A DNA stretch of 25,590 bases from Methanobacteriota archaeon (GTDB lineage Archaea; Halobacteriota; Methanosarcinia; Methanosarcinales; Methanoperedenaceae), in contig JAHIFK010000224.1 of assembly GCA_018900975.1 (NCBI GenBank), positions 1 to 25,590 of the forward strand, given 5' to 3'. Made by a program: the position numbers and the translations under genes. Shown piece after piece: positions 1-6,989 of this stretch (position 1 is its first letter; each line of letters starts with the position of its first letter). Under the pieces are notes generated by a model, which searched no databases, was not told the origin of the DNA, and saw only the letters and a list, made by a program, of their open reading frames with translations.

Positions 1-36
1 GATGAGTTAAAATTCTGGAAAGAAACTAAATTTTAA
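1..36 (+). CDS. Possible 3' end of an upstream gene (partial)
   Basis: Frame 1 is open from the window edge and reads DELKFWKETKF followed by TAA. The other two forward frames stop within the first 10 bases. Eleven residues are too few to identify a family, so this is only a possible tail of a gene whose body lies outside the window. Confidence 0.25.
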   Translation, partial: DELKFWKETKF

Positions 37-172
37 GCTTCTTCCCGGCAAAAGAAGGATAATACATCTTCCTTTTTATCTTTTCGATGCTATAATTATA
101 TATTCGGTATAGGGTAGCGTTTTTTCAAAAATGCGCACGGATCCGTGAAAATCCGTCAAAAAACTAAAAGAA

Positions 173-191
173 GGGCATGCAAAGCATGCCC
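173..191. terminator. Perfect hairpin GGGCATGC-AAA-GCATGCCC
   Basis: An 8 bp perfect inverted repeat encloses a 3-base loop. Read on the minus strand, downstream of the pilin gene, it is followed by the T-rich stretch CTTCTTTTAGTTTTTT, which fits a terminator or 3'-end processing element. It lies about 160 bases after the pilin stop, so the assignment is tentative. Confidence 0.4.
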
Positions 192-200
192 TATTCCGTG

Positions 201-220
201 TAAACTGAGGTTTCAGTTTA
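201..220. repeat. Perfect hairpin TAAACTGA-GGTT-TCAGTTTA
   Basis: An 8 bp inverted repeat with a 4-base loop sits 9 bases from the hairpin at 173-191. The two together could form one composite structured 3' end or be part of an intergenic repeat element. Confidence 0.4.
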
Positions 221-352
221 TCTGCATCATCCGTGTTCTCGGTTCAAACCAAACCTGAAAAACATGGAAAATTAATAACTATCGAAATGACTGTACAGAG
301 CAAGCATGTTAAATTCCTTAACCGATGACCGATGAAAATAAGTTCGAATGAT

Positions 353-826
353 TTATCTTACCATAACAATAGCATCAGTCGTCATTGTCTTGTAAGGATA
401 TACAATTATTTTTACATCGTATTTGGTATCAGGGTTTAAAGTAGTTGCTATTCCATTCACAGTGACATCTCTATTGGTTACACTTACTGTGCCAGCGCTA
501 TCAGTCAGATTGGTTGTTATTATCTGGTCCCCAACACTAAAATCAGAACTTGCAGTTATATACATGGGTGGACTTCCAGCTTCAACTATGGATAGTTTCC
601 AGTCTCCTGCTATCAATCTATCCCCAGCTTTATGGGTTAACTTCATATCGACAATTCCAATAGTTTCTGGAATATTGCCTAATGTAATAACCGCAGTCGG
701 TCCTTTTTGATTCATGCTACTACCGAAACCAAATCCAAATACTGCAATGACTGCCGCTAAAATGACGGTGATTGCAACCATCAGGATAACTCCTATGACC
801 GGAGAAACTGCAGTTTCATCTTTCAT
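353..826 (-). CDS. Archaeal type IV pilin, DUF1628-type N-terminus
   Basis: This 157-residue protein has the class III signal-like start of archaeal pilins: a short charged leader (MKDETA), then VSPVIGVILMVAITVILAAV, a hydrophobic helix that packs into the filament core. The rest is a beta-rich exported domain. Family knowledge: such pilins are processed by a prepilin peptidase and assembled into adhesion pili by a dedicated ATPase and membrane platform, none of which is in this window. The hydrophobic core is nearly identical to that of the pilin at 906-1427, whereas the C-terminal domains have diverged. A CAGGA motif precedes the ATG. It is probably the last gene of a minus-strand operon with the next two entries, although a hairpin between the pilins may reduce its expression. 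Confidence 0.85.
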   Translation of the reverse strand: MKDETAVSPVIGVILMVAITVILAAVIAVFGFGFGSSMNQKGPTAVITLGNIPETIGIVDMKLTHKAGDRLIAGDWKLSIVEAGSPPMYITASSDFSVGDQIITTNLTDSAGTVSVTNRDVTVNGIATTLNPDTKYDVKIIVYPYKTMTTDAIVMVR

Positions 827-866
827 GATATTCCTGTTATTGCTCGGAAAGATTAAATAAATAAAG

Positions 867-896
867 ATGCCCTCTGAAAAAATTAAAAGAGGGCAT
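867..896 (-). terminator. Hairpin between the two pilin genes
   Basis: ATGCCCTCT (867-875) pairs perfectly with AGAGGGCAT (888-896) around a 12-base loop. It lies directly after the stop of the upstream pilin on the minus strand and is followed by T-rich sequence (CTTTATTTATTTAATC). It may be a partial terminator or mRNA-stability element that sets the ratio of the two pilins. Confidence 0.5.
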
Positions 897-905
897 TAGG
901 TAATT

Positions 906-1427
906 TTACCTCACCTCTACAACCTGATCAAGCAACATGGCGTTTGATGGGATGTGTACCAGTTTTACATCATACTTTTGGGCACTTGCTAAGGCAGCGA
1001 CTGCGGGGGCCGCAACAAAAACGCCATCAACATCGACAAATTTGATCGTGCTGTTTGTTAGATTTATATAATTTGCACCTGGAGACACATCTGTCTTATT
1101 CAATGTGACTATCTGGTTTCCTACTCCGAAATCATTCATTTTCTCTGATGTAATATAATTGGGTGCATCTCCTGCCTTGACAAGGGATACCTTCCAATCT
1201 CCACCTTTGAGCAGATCTCCGCCTTTGTGCTGTATCTTCATATCAGCTCCGGATGTATCAGGGTTATTCGATGCCACAATACTCGCTGTCGGTGCAGCCT
1301 GCTGCGACCCGCCCAGACCGAACACGAATGCAGCAATGACTGCTGCCAATATGACAGTGATCGCGACCATCAGGATAACGCCAATGACAGGCGATACTGC
1401 CTCTTCATTTTTACTAAATATTCTCAT
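906..1427 (-). CDS. Archaeal type IV pilin, DUF1628-type N-terminus
   Basis: This 173-residue pilin has leader MRIFSKNEEA, then VSPVIGVILMVAITVILAAV, the conserved hydrophobic assembly helix, followed by a glycine- and alanine-rich hinge (FGLGGSQQAAPTAS) and a beta-rich domain. The start is supported by a strong GGAGG eight bases upstream of the ATG. It begins only 15 bases after the stop of the small gene at 1443-1643, so the two are probably co-transcribed. The hydrophobic N-terminus is almost identical to that of the pilin at 353-826 and the remainder is unlike it, the usual pattern of archaeal pilin paralogues sharing one assembly machine. An exported filament subunit is the likely role; its specific function (adhesion, surface or biofilm) cannot be read from sequence. 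Confidence 0.87.
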   Translation of the reverse strand: MRIFSKNEEAVSPVIGVILMVAITVILAAVIAAFVFGLGGSQQAAPTASIVASNNPDTSGADMKIQHKGGDLLKGGDWKVSLVKAGDAPNYITSEKMNDFGVGNQIVTLNKTDVSPGANYINLTNSTIKFVDVDGVFVAAPAVAALASAQKYDVKLVHIPSNAMLLDQVVEVR

Positions 1428-1442
1428 ATAGGTTTCCTCCGA

Positions 1443-1643
1443 TTAACTTTCCTCTTGTTTTCGTCTTACTACTTTTTCGAGCTTTTTAGCCCACATATCC
1501 TCAACCTGCGTATATTCGCATTCGAGGTAATGATAGACTGCCTTGGCGAGAGCATCTTTGGTGGCTACCTCTCCAGTCTTATGTTTAAGAGCCTCAAGGT
1601 CTTCCACCACGAGAACCGTCTGAACGTGCATTATTTTCGCCAT
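1443..1643 (-). CDS. Small conserved protein, probably DUF5371 family
   Basis: This 66-residue charged protein begins MAKIMHVQTVLVVEDLEALK and continues with a helical stretch (TKDALAKAVYHYLEC). The beta strand followed by helices resembles ribbon-helix-helix proteins, and the sequence is reminiscent of the small DUF5371 family of Methanosarcinales; both assignments are from memory. The start has an excellent AAGGAGAT eight bases upstream. It is the first gene of the pilin operon (15-base gap to the next gene), so a role in regulating the pilins is possible but unproven. No membrane segment is present. Confidence 0.6.
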   Translation of the reverse strand: MAKIMHVQTVLVVEDLEALKHKTGEVATKDALAKAVYHYLECEYTQVEDMWAKKLEKVVRRKQEES

Positions 1644-1942
1644 TATTCATCTCCTTGTTAGAGTGATGTCCGCAAACTCTGATCGCGGTCCAGCCATCTT
1701 ACTATATCATTATAATGATAATCTATTTAAATGTTCCGTTAGTCATGATGATAATCATAATGCACATATATATGGCTACGGAGGTTAAATTCAATTAAAT
1801 GATAAGTTCAAAACATTCAGTTCTTAACTATAACCGGATCATCTGTTCATATAATACATGGGGTTGAACGCTATGGTTGAGATATTCGCGGCTCTGGGAT
1901 GCCTTCATCTGGGGTTAATAATTTCGATATAAAGAGGATGTA
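1644..1942. other. Intergenic region, pilin-operon promoter and TA 3' end
   Basis: About 300 bases without a supported gene. The right-hand part lies beyond the toxin stop on the minus strand. The left-hand part contains the TATA-like element and palindrome upstream of the gene at 1443-1643. The motif GATGATAATCATAATG near 1747 partly repeats the palindrome's half-sites. I see no RNA gene here. Confidence 0.5.
1705..1720. promoter_or_regulatory. 16 bp perfect palindrome in the pilin-operon promoter
   Basis: TATCATTATAATGATA is its own reverse complement. On the minus strand it lies just downstream of a TATA-like element (ATTTAAATAGA, about 1721-1732) and about where transcription should begin, a typical place for a repressor site in archaea. 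The sequence is AT-rich, so chance cannot be excluded. Confidence 0.45.
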
Positions 1943-2188
1943 TCACCTGTAAACTTTCTTTCTATGTTCGAACTTATGCAGAATAATAATATCGCCCTTG
2001 AACTCATATAGAACCCGAAAAGGCGGGATTTTAACACTTCTAAGAGGAAAAAGTTCGTATCCCAACGGCTTTCCAATTTCGGGGTTATCGAGGATCTTCT
2101 GGACAATCTTCTTTATCCGGGTCTGGATTTTTTTATCCCTTATCTTCTTTAAATCCCCTTTGAATTCTTCAGTGTAAATCAGTTTCAT
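1943..2188 (-). CDS. RelE/ParE-family toxin
   Basis: This 81-residue basic protein has the layout of RelE/ParE toxins: MKLIYTEEFKGDLKKI (strand plus helix), a second helix, then FPLRSVKIPPFRVLYEFKGD and IIILHKFEHRKKVYR, the strands that carry the basic active-site face. Family knowledge: RelE toxins cleave mRNA in the ribosome, ParE toxins act on gyrase; FRVLYEF and HRKKVY favour the mRNA-interferase type. Its ATG overlaps the stop of the upstream antitoxin by four bases, so translation is probably coupled. It looks intact. Confidence 0.82.
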   Translation of the reverse strand: MKLIYTEEFKGDLKKIRDKKIQTRIKKIVQKILDNPEIGKPLGYELFPLRSVKIPPFRVLYEFKGDIIILHKFEHRKKVYR

Positions 2189-2403
2189 GTCCAGATTTCA
2201 TCAAGCTCGTCAGCACTTCTTATCTCATGTATTCTGCCTGCTTTTACATCATTTCTGGAGCGTTTTATTCCTTTCATAAGAGTAACATCATTCATTACTT
2301 CAATGGTTTCGATCAGAGCTTCCAGTTCATCTTTTAATTTTTTTAAATTATTAAATGCATCGAAGCTTATGACCATCTTATTTTGTGTCATAGTTTCTGG
2401 CAT
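2185..2403 (-). CDS. Antitoxin of the RelE-type module
   Basis: This acidic, helical protein of about 72 residues begins MPETMTQNKMVISFDAFNNL and ends DELDEIWT, a typical C-terminal tail that wraps the toxin. It is co-directional with the RelE-like toxin and overlaps it by four bases. An upstream TTG at 2412 would add three residues and a later ATG at 2391 would remove four; ATG at 2403 is a compromise because no clear ribosome binding site decides it. Family knowledge: such antitoxins neutralise the toxin and often repress their own promoter. The DNA-binding type is not obvious. Confidence 0.72.
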   Translation of the reverse strand: MPETMTQNKMVISFDAFNNLKKLKDELEALIETIEVMNDVTLMKGIKRSRNDVKAGRIHEIRSADELDEIWT

Positions 2404-2451
2404 AATTATCAACTATCTGGAATCTGTTTTGTATAATATATAAACCAATTG

Positions 2452-2469
2452 CTTATCAGGCTTGATAAG
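2452..2469. repeat. Inverted repeat CTTATCA-GGCT-TGATAAG
   Basis: Seven perfect base pairs enclose a 4-base loop. It sits between the stop of the PLP enzyme (minus strand) and a TATA-like stretch (TTTATATATTAT, minus strand) in front of the toxin-antitoxin operon. It could end transcription of the former or be a binding site for the antitoxin; the sequence does not decide. Confidence 0.4.
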
Positions 2470-2496
2470 TGTAATTTGTGAACAATCTTTTAGACG

Positions 2497-3666
2497 CTAT
2501 GGTTCAAGAGCCTTATCAACATCTGATATTATATCATCCGCATCCTCAAGCCCTACGGATATTCGAACAAGTTCGTCCACGATACCGTATCTTAACCTTT
2601 TCTCAACTGGTATCACCGCATGGGTCATTGTGGCTGGATGCTGGACCAGGGTCGCTGTCTCACCAAGACTCACTGCCAGGGTACACAGCTTCAGGGCATT
2701 CAGGAATAAGGGTACATCACTTGTTTTTTTGAGAACCAGGGCTATCATGCCCCCATTGCCCTTCATCTGCTTTCCAGCAAGGACTTTCTGCGGGAAGTTC
2801 GAAAGTCCAGGATATATCACACGAGCTACCCTGTCATGTCCTTCCAGGAATCTGGCAACCTCCAGGGCATTTGAATTATGCTTATCCATCCTGACAGCAA
2901 GGGTCTTCATCCCCCGGGTGATAAGCCATGCATTAAAGGGACTTAATGCTCCTCCAATGTTCTTTGCCGTGTGCCTTGCAGCGCTGATGAACTCAGAAGA
3001 ACCCACTATAACCCCGCCTATCGTGTCACCGTGACCATTCAGGTATTTTGTGGCGCTGTGCACTACAACGTCAGCGCCCAGCGAGAGCGGCTGCTGGAAA
3101 TAAGGTGTCATATAAGTGTTGTCCACCACCACCTGCGCCCCTTTCTCATGGGCAATATCTGACACCGCTTTTATATCTGTTAGTTTCATCGTGGGATTTG
3201 CCGGAGTTTCCAGGAACACAAGCTTTGTTTGCGGAAGTATGGCATTCTCAACGCTGTTAAGTTCAGAGGTATCTACAAAACTGACTTTTACCCCGAATTT
3301 TGCCAGGTCGACGAAAAGGTCGTATGTCCCCCCATATAATACTTCATCTGTAATGATATGGTCGCCTGCCTTTACTGATGTAAGGATGGCAGCGCTTATA
3401 GCCGCCATTCCCGACGCCTGCGACAACGCAGCCTCGCCGCCTTCAAGGTCGGCTATCTTTTCCTCAAAAACCTCTGTGGTGGGATTCAGACCGCGGGAAT
3501 AGACATAACCTTTTTCCTTTCCGCTCATCAGCCTTGCCCCGTGGGCTGCGTCTTTGAATGTAAAAGGCGCGGTCTGGTAGATAGGGGTTATCATCGGTCC
3601 ATTCTCAGAGCTTTTTTCACCACTATGAATAGCCCGCGTGGAAAATCCTGATTTCTTAAGGTTCAT
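2497..3666 (-). CDS. PLP-dependent trans-sulfuration enzyme (cystathionine gamma-synthase / gamma-lyase / O-acetylhomoserine sulfhydrylase)
   Basis: A full-length 389-residue member of the Cys/Met-metabolism PLP enzyme family. The cofactor lysine is K207 in HSATKYLNGHGD; D183 in VVDNTY contacts the pyridine ring; Y56 and R58 in YSRGLNPTT match the phosphate-binding pair contributed by the neighbouring subunit. The overall sequence is close to methionine gamma-lyase, but the lyase's characteristic active-site cysteine is glycine here (LYGGTYDLF, residues 110-118), as in cystathionine gamma-synthase and related enzymes. I therefore favour a role in cystathionine or homocysteine metabolism over methionine degradation. 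A GGAG lies upstream of the chosen ATG. It stands alone with no sulfur-pathway gene beside it. Confidence 0.87.
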   Translation of the reverse strand: MNLKKSGFSTRAIHSGEKSSENGPMITPIYQTAPFTFKDAAHGARLMSGKEKGYVYSRGLNPTTEVFEEKIADLEGGEAALSQASGMAAISAAILTSVKAGDHIITDEVLYGGTYDLFVDLAKFGVKVSFVDTSELNSVENAILPQTKLVFLETPANPTMKLTDIKAVSDIAHEKGAQVVVDNTYMTPYFQQPLSLGADVVVHSATKYLNGHGDTIGGVIVGSSEFISAARHTAKNIGGALSPFNAWLITRGMKTLAVRMDKHNSNALEVARFLEGHDRVARVIYPGLSNFPQKVLAGKQMKGNGGMIALVLKKTSDVPLFLNALKLCTLAVSLGETATLVQHPATMTHAVIPVEKRLRYGIVDELVRISVGLEDADDIISDVDKALEP

Positions 3667-3767
3667 AGATACAAGTTCACTCCATTATTAATGTGTTAGG
3701 CATTTCAATTACTTAAAGTTCGTGAATTAACAGGAAATGAAATTTCATAATAATCCAGAGTCTTTGA

Positions 3768-4502
3768 TCACACTCCCAGCAGCGCCCCCGCAGCAAGCCC
3801 CACTATCACCGCAATAACAAAGCTCAGCAGCGTCCCTATCAGCACATATTCCCCAACTTTCCTGGATTCGCTGAACCTGAATATCGACTTTGCCGCAACA
3901 AGGAAGCCAATGGCTGCGTACTGCTGGAGTAGAATAAAGGTAAGGATCAAAAAGCGCTCAAGCCACCCTATCCATGTACCTGCTTTCTCAAGGCTTTTAT
4001 CTTTATCAGCACCTTCTTTTTCACTGATGTCCCTCCTCCATTTCTCAGTTATCCTGTTTATCAGAACACTGCTCGGCCAGATTATAACAAGATAAGCCGC
4101 GGCGATGACCCAGAACTTTGTCCCGGGCAAAAAGAACTGTCCCAGAGACGCTATGTCTTCAGTATCAGGCGCTATTACAAGTATCCATATTACAAGAAGA
4201 ACTGCTAAATGTCCGAACTGATCTGCAAAGAAGCTCTTGAGATCATTTTCATATCTTGATTTTATTCCATCAATTAGAATATGCGTTACAGCGACCGCCA
4301 CAGGAAGCCAGAGCACACCCCATAATCCTGAGAACAAATATGCAAGAACTCCCGCTATTGCGCCGTGTAAATAGAGATGTTTAGAGCGCCAGCCATCTTT
4401 CCTCCTCATTTGCACCCACTTATCGCTCTGGAATGCGAAATCAGTAAGCAGGTGAGCTATCACCAGCCGAATGAGCAATGAGATATCCATCTGTTCAATC
4501 AT
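3768..4502 (-). CDS. DUF3307 multi-pass membrane protein
   Basis: This 244-residue protein has several hydrophobic segments and the N-terminal pattern RLVIAHLLTDFAFQSDKW that marks DUF3307. A further motif, HLYLHGAIAG, and a conserved THILIDGIKSRY follow. The C-terminal half has three more hydrophobic stretches ending AAGALLGV. GGAGGC sits upstream of the ATG. It follows a SatD-like gene by 28 bases on the same strand; a DUF3307 protein next to a SatD protein is a pairing known in bacteria too, so the two probably work together, but no biochemical function is established that I can name. Confidence 0.78.
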   Translation of the reverse strand: MIEQMDISLLIRLVIAHLLTDFAFQSDKWVQMRRKDGWRSKHLYLHGAIAGVLAYLFSGLWGVLWLPVAVAVTHILIDGIKSRYENDLKSFFADQFGHLAVLLVIWILVIAPDTEDIASLGQFFLPGTKFWVIAAAYLVIIWPSSVLINRITEKWRRDISEKEGADKDKSLEKAGTWIGWLERFLILTFILLQQYAAIGFLVAAKSIFRFSESRKVGEYVLIGTLLSFVIAVIVGLAAGALLGV

Positions 4503-4530
4503 TATAAGCCTCCTTCCTTATTTTTAGTAT

Positions 4531-5190
4531 TTATAAGTTTCCAGTATTATATTTAATAGTTTCCCTGTACCTTTGCAGGAATTCCTGAACCGCCCTCATA
4601 CCGCCTGTCTTCAGGCGCTGGAAAACGGCGGGCTGGCTGATATTCAGTGACCTTGCTATCTCTTCCTGCGTTTGGCCCATGATATGATACATGACAGCCT
4701 CAGCCTGCTCCTTGCTCCACCGCATGATCAGTGCATCAAGCAACGCGCATTCAGCGCGCAGTTCATTGTTGAGTTCCTTCCAGGGTGTGAGCGCTGTTAT
4801 ATTATGATCGCCTTTTTTCATGCTGTCAAGTCCCTTCCCCGAGTTCCGGAAAGCCTCTCCGTCCCCCTCTCCTGCCCTTTTTCCCAGGCTGTCGATAGTC
4901 CCAAGTCCTATGGCGATCCTCGTGTCTATGCGATGGCTTTTTCCACTGAAACCCGATATCAGACCCGAACGAATGATAAGTGCAGCCAGCAGCGCTTCAT
5001 CCGGCATGGATAATACTCCCTGAAAGCTGTCGCCCCTGAAAATATGGAACTTTGAAGCTATCATGTCGTGCGGAAGCTTCCCGAAAGCGGCTGTCAGTAT
5101 CCAGAGGACTTTTTCACGGTCTTTCGGCTTAAATCTCGAATAACCGATCAGATCCCCGGTCAGGACTGCATAGATTTTTCCTTCGTTCAT
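4531..5190 (-). CDS. SatD-family protein with sigma-70 region 4-like helix-turn-helix
   Basis: This 219-residue protein starts KIYAVLTGDLIGYSRF, the hallmark of SatD, and keeps FRGDSFQG and the DTRIAIGLG stretch (about residues 104-112). The C-terminus has an extra helix-turn-helix: QTQEEIARSLNISQPAVFQR, similar to sigma-70 region 4. This makes it a likely DNA-binding regulator coupled to a SatD domain whose ligand is unknown. It is the first gene of an operon with DUF3307 and is divergent from glmM. The palindrome at 5232-5251 between the two promoters is a candidate binding site. The ribosome binding site is weak. Confidence 0.78.
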   Translation of the reverse strand: MNEGKIYAVLTGDLIGYSRFKPKDREKVLWILTAAFGKLPHDMIASKFHIFRGDSFQGVLSMPDEALLAALIIRSGLISGFSGKSHRIDTRIAIGLGTIDSLGKRAGEGDGEAFRNSGKGLDSMKKGDHNITALTPWKELNNELRAECALLDALIMRWSKEQAEAVMYHIMGQTQEEIARSLNISQPAVFQRLKTGGMRAVQEFLQRYRETIKYNTGNL

Positions 5191-5231
5191 AATATCAACA
5201 AATATAATGTTATGGCCTTATAATCATGTAT

Positions 5232-5251
5232 TATAAGTCTTTAGACTTATA
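5232..5251. promoter_or_regulatory. Near-perfect palindrome between satD and glmM
   Basis: TATAAGTCT, two T bases, then AGACTTATA: a 9 bp perfect inverted repeat. It lies in the only intergenic space serving the two divergent genes, about 40 bases upstream of the SatD start. One plausible reader is the SatD protein, which carries a helix-turn-helix. Confidence 0.5.
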
Positions 5252-5373
5252 TTAACTTTGCGCCCTGGTTCTTATTAGTGGAAGTTAATTTTAATACAAC
5301 AAATGCATATTCTGTCAATATGCCCTGCGAAAAGTTCATAAAAAAATTCGATGATTATAAAAAGATGCGTATA

Positions 5374-6720
5374 ATGAAAAAACTCTTCGGTACATTTGGC
5401 TTTCGCGGCATAGTGAATGAAGGGTTTGGCACTGATAAAGTAAAACGGGTAGGCGCGTCGCTGGCGCTTTATCTGGGTGAAGGAAAGACCATTGCTATTG
5501 GAAAAGACCCGCGCATCTCCTCTGATATGCTTGAGGAAGCGCTCATCGAGGGCATAACTGAACATGGGTGCAATGCGCTGACTCTCGGCATAATAACCCC
5601 TAACACGCTTTCGCTTGAAATTGCGCGACAGGCAGACGCAGGCGTAATGATAACAGCATCGCACAACCCCCCTGAGTACAATGGCATAAAGTGTTTGAGC
5701 AAAAGCGGAAGGGGATTCTCTCCTGAAGAAGATCTTGCGATAGAGACTATTTATTTCGGCGATATTAAGGCAGGGGTAAATAAAGGAAAAAAGCTAACAG
5801 ACAGCAAAGCGAGCGACCGTTACAGGGCCCACATAATCCAGTATGTTCAGAAGCTATTTCCAGCAAAACCGATGAAAATCGTTGTGGACGGCGGCGGCGG
5901 CTCTGCTTCCACGGTGACTCCGGAAATCCTTGAACGGCTGGGGTATGAAGTTGTGCGGTTCAACTGCAAATACGACGGCATGTTCAGGGAGAGGAATCCC
6001 GAGCCCACGGATACGAACCTGGAAAAGCTCAAGAAGCTTGTTATATCCGAAAAAGCTGACATGGGTGTGGCGCACGATGGCGACGGCGACAGGACCGCGT
6101 TCATCGATGAGAATGGTAAATTCGTCCAGGGAGACGTCAGCGCAGCGATAATCGCAGACCATGTGCTGCGGCAGTGCAGAGATAAGAAAAAGTTAATTGC
6201 TGTGACAATAGCGTTCTCCAACCTCATCAAAGACGTTTCAGAGCGCCTGGGCGCACAAGTTATATATACGCCTGTGGGTGAACCGTATCTTGCGCAGGCA
6301 AAACTCATGTGCGGCGCGCAGGTAGGGCTTGAGGAGCATGGTTCAGTAGTTATCGAATGGAGCCGCGAGGGACCAATGCTCGCTGGAATAATGGCGGGGA
6401 TACTGTCGAAAGAAAAAATGACCTTTTCAGAGGTTGTGGCTTCTTATCCCAAATATCACCAGATAAAAGGTGCAAAGACGCTGCCAGAAGGTACGAATAT
6501 AGATAAAATACTTGAGAGGTTGAAAACCAAAATCCCGTTGGATTATGAGAAAGCCACGGATATGGATGGTCTGAGAGTGGATTACCCGGACGGCTGGTTC
6601 CTTGTGAGGGCCAGCGGTACTGAGCCAAAAGTCAGGGTCTTTTCAGAAGGGAATAATGAGAAAAGGGCACAGGAATTAATCAAGATTGCGATGGACGGAT
6701 TAGAGTCAGCTCTAAAATAA
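5374..6720 (+). CDS. glmM: Phosphohexomutase, GlmM/phosphomannomutase family
   Basis: A complete alpha-D-phosphohexomutase that interconverts hexose 6- and 1-phosphates, probably glucosamine phosphate for UDP-GlcNAc synthesis; phosphomannomutase activity is an alternative. It has the four family signatures: phosphoserine loop TASHNPPEYNG, metal loop AHDGDGDRTAF, sugar-recognition loop EEHGSV, and the phosphate-binding loop RASGTEPKVR near the C-terminus. The family normally begins with a sequence like MKLFGTFGVRG, so ATG 5374 (MKKLFGTFGFRG) is preferred over ATG 5365 or GTG 5278, which would add an atypical 32-residue extension. At 11842-12274 lies the last third of a second paralogue with about 70 % protein identity by eye, separated by the accessory island. 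The first 39 bases shared by the two are identical. Confidence 0.88.
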   Translation: MKKLFGTFGFRGIVNEGFGTDKVKRVGASLALYLGEGKTIAIGKDPRISSDMLEEALIEGITEHGCNALTLGIITPNTLSLEIARQADAGVMITASHNPPEYNGIKCLSKSGRGFSPEEDLAIETIYFGDIKAGVNKGKKLTDSKASDRYRAHIIQYVQKLFPAKPMKIVVDGGGGSASTVTPEILERLGYEVVRFNCKYDGMFRERNPEPTDTNLEKLKKLVISEKADMGVAHDGDGDRTAFIDENGKFVQGDVSAAIIADHVLRQCRDKKKLIAVTIAFSNLIKDVSERLGAQVIYTPVGEPYLAQAKLMCGAQVGLEEHGSVVIEWSREGPMLAGIMAGILSKEKMTFSEVVASYPKYHQIKGAKTLPEGTNIDKILERLKTKIPLDYEKATDMDGLRVDYPDGWFLVRASGTEPKVRVFSEGNNEKRAQELIKIAMDGLESALK

Positions 6721-6777
6721 TTAAATCGATCTTTATGAATAACCGCAAAAAATATTGGTTGATTACAAGATAAAAAC

Positions 6778-6800
6778 GAAAGAAATATATATTGATATGA
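6778..6800 (+). promoter_or_regulatory. Possible TATA box of the accessory operon
   Basis: GAAAGAAATATATATTGATA has a purine-rich BRE-like stretch followed by a TATA-like octamer. Transcription would start about 25-30 bases later, well before the small frame at 6861. AT-rich surroundings make this a weak prediction. Confidence 0.35.
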
Positions 6801-6860
6801 AGTTTAATTATATTGAGAATCATTTAATTAATTTAGAATCTTATAATTGGAGGTTTGGAC

Positions 6861-6989
6861 GTGGTAACTATGGTCAAGAAAAATTATTCATATTATTATA
6901 TTGAGGAATACAAATATCGAGAATATGATTTGAGTAATCAGCCTGCAATTGGAGGAGAAAAATGTCTTTTCAACTTCATGATTCTTTAG
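6861..6989 (+). CDS. Small leader-like reading frame (42 residues)
   Basis: A GTG start seven bases after a perfect GGAGGT opens a frame reading VVTMVKKNYSYYYIEEYKYR and on to a TAG at 6989. It is unusually rich in tyrosine, lysine and glutamate and has no recognised domain. Its last 28 bases overlap the start of the kinase gene in another frame, so translation of the small frame could drive or gate translation of the kinase. It may be a leader peptide, a small protein, or a chance frame; the strong ribosome binding site is the main support. Confidence 0.4.
   Translation: MVTMVKKNYSYYYIEEYKYREYDLSNQPAIGGEKCLFNFMIL

Larger units (their letters stand above)
37..352. other. Intergenic region with hairpins and repeated ATCCGT motifs
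   Basis: No credible gene is visible. The stretch holds two adjacent perfect hairpins (173-191 and 201-220, listed separately) and several copies of ATCCGT or a one-base variant at roughly 140-160, 193-200 and 228-236. On the minus strand it lies downstream of the pilin gene, so it probably contains that operon's transcription end. The repeated motifs resemble dispersed intergenic repeats, but the rest of the genome would be needed to show that. Confidence 0.5.

Noticed and set aside
228..262. GGTTCAAACC resembling a tRNA T-loop
   Set aside because: No acceptor stem, D-arm or anticodon arm can be folded around it.
1227..1661. Cysteine- and phenylalanine-rich plus-strand frame across the pilin and DUF5371-like genes
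   Set aside because: It is antisense to two genes with strong ribosome binding sites and looks non-protein-like.
2462..3034. 190-residue open frame on the plus strand across the PLP enzyme gene
   Set aside because: It is antisense to a complete enzyme with all family motifs and has an unlikely serine-, arginine- and phenylalanine-rich composition.
5278..5373. Upstream GTG start for the phosphohexomutase
   Set aside because: It would add 32 residues not seen in the family, which normally begins at the LFGT motif.
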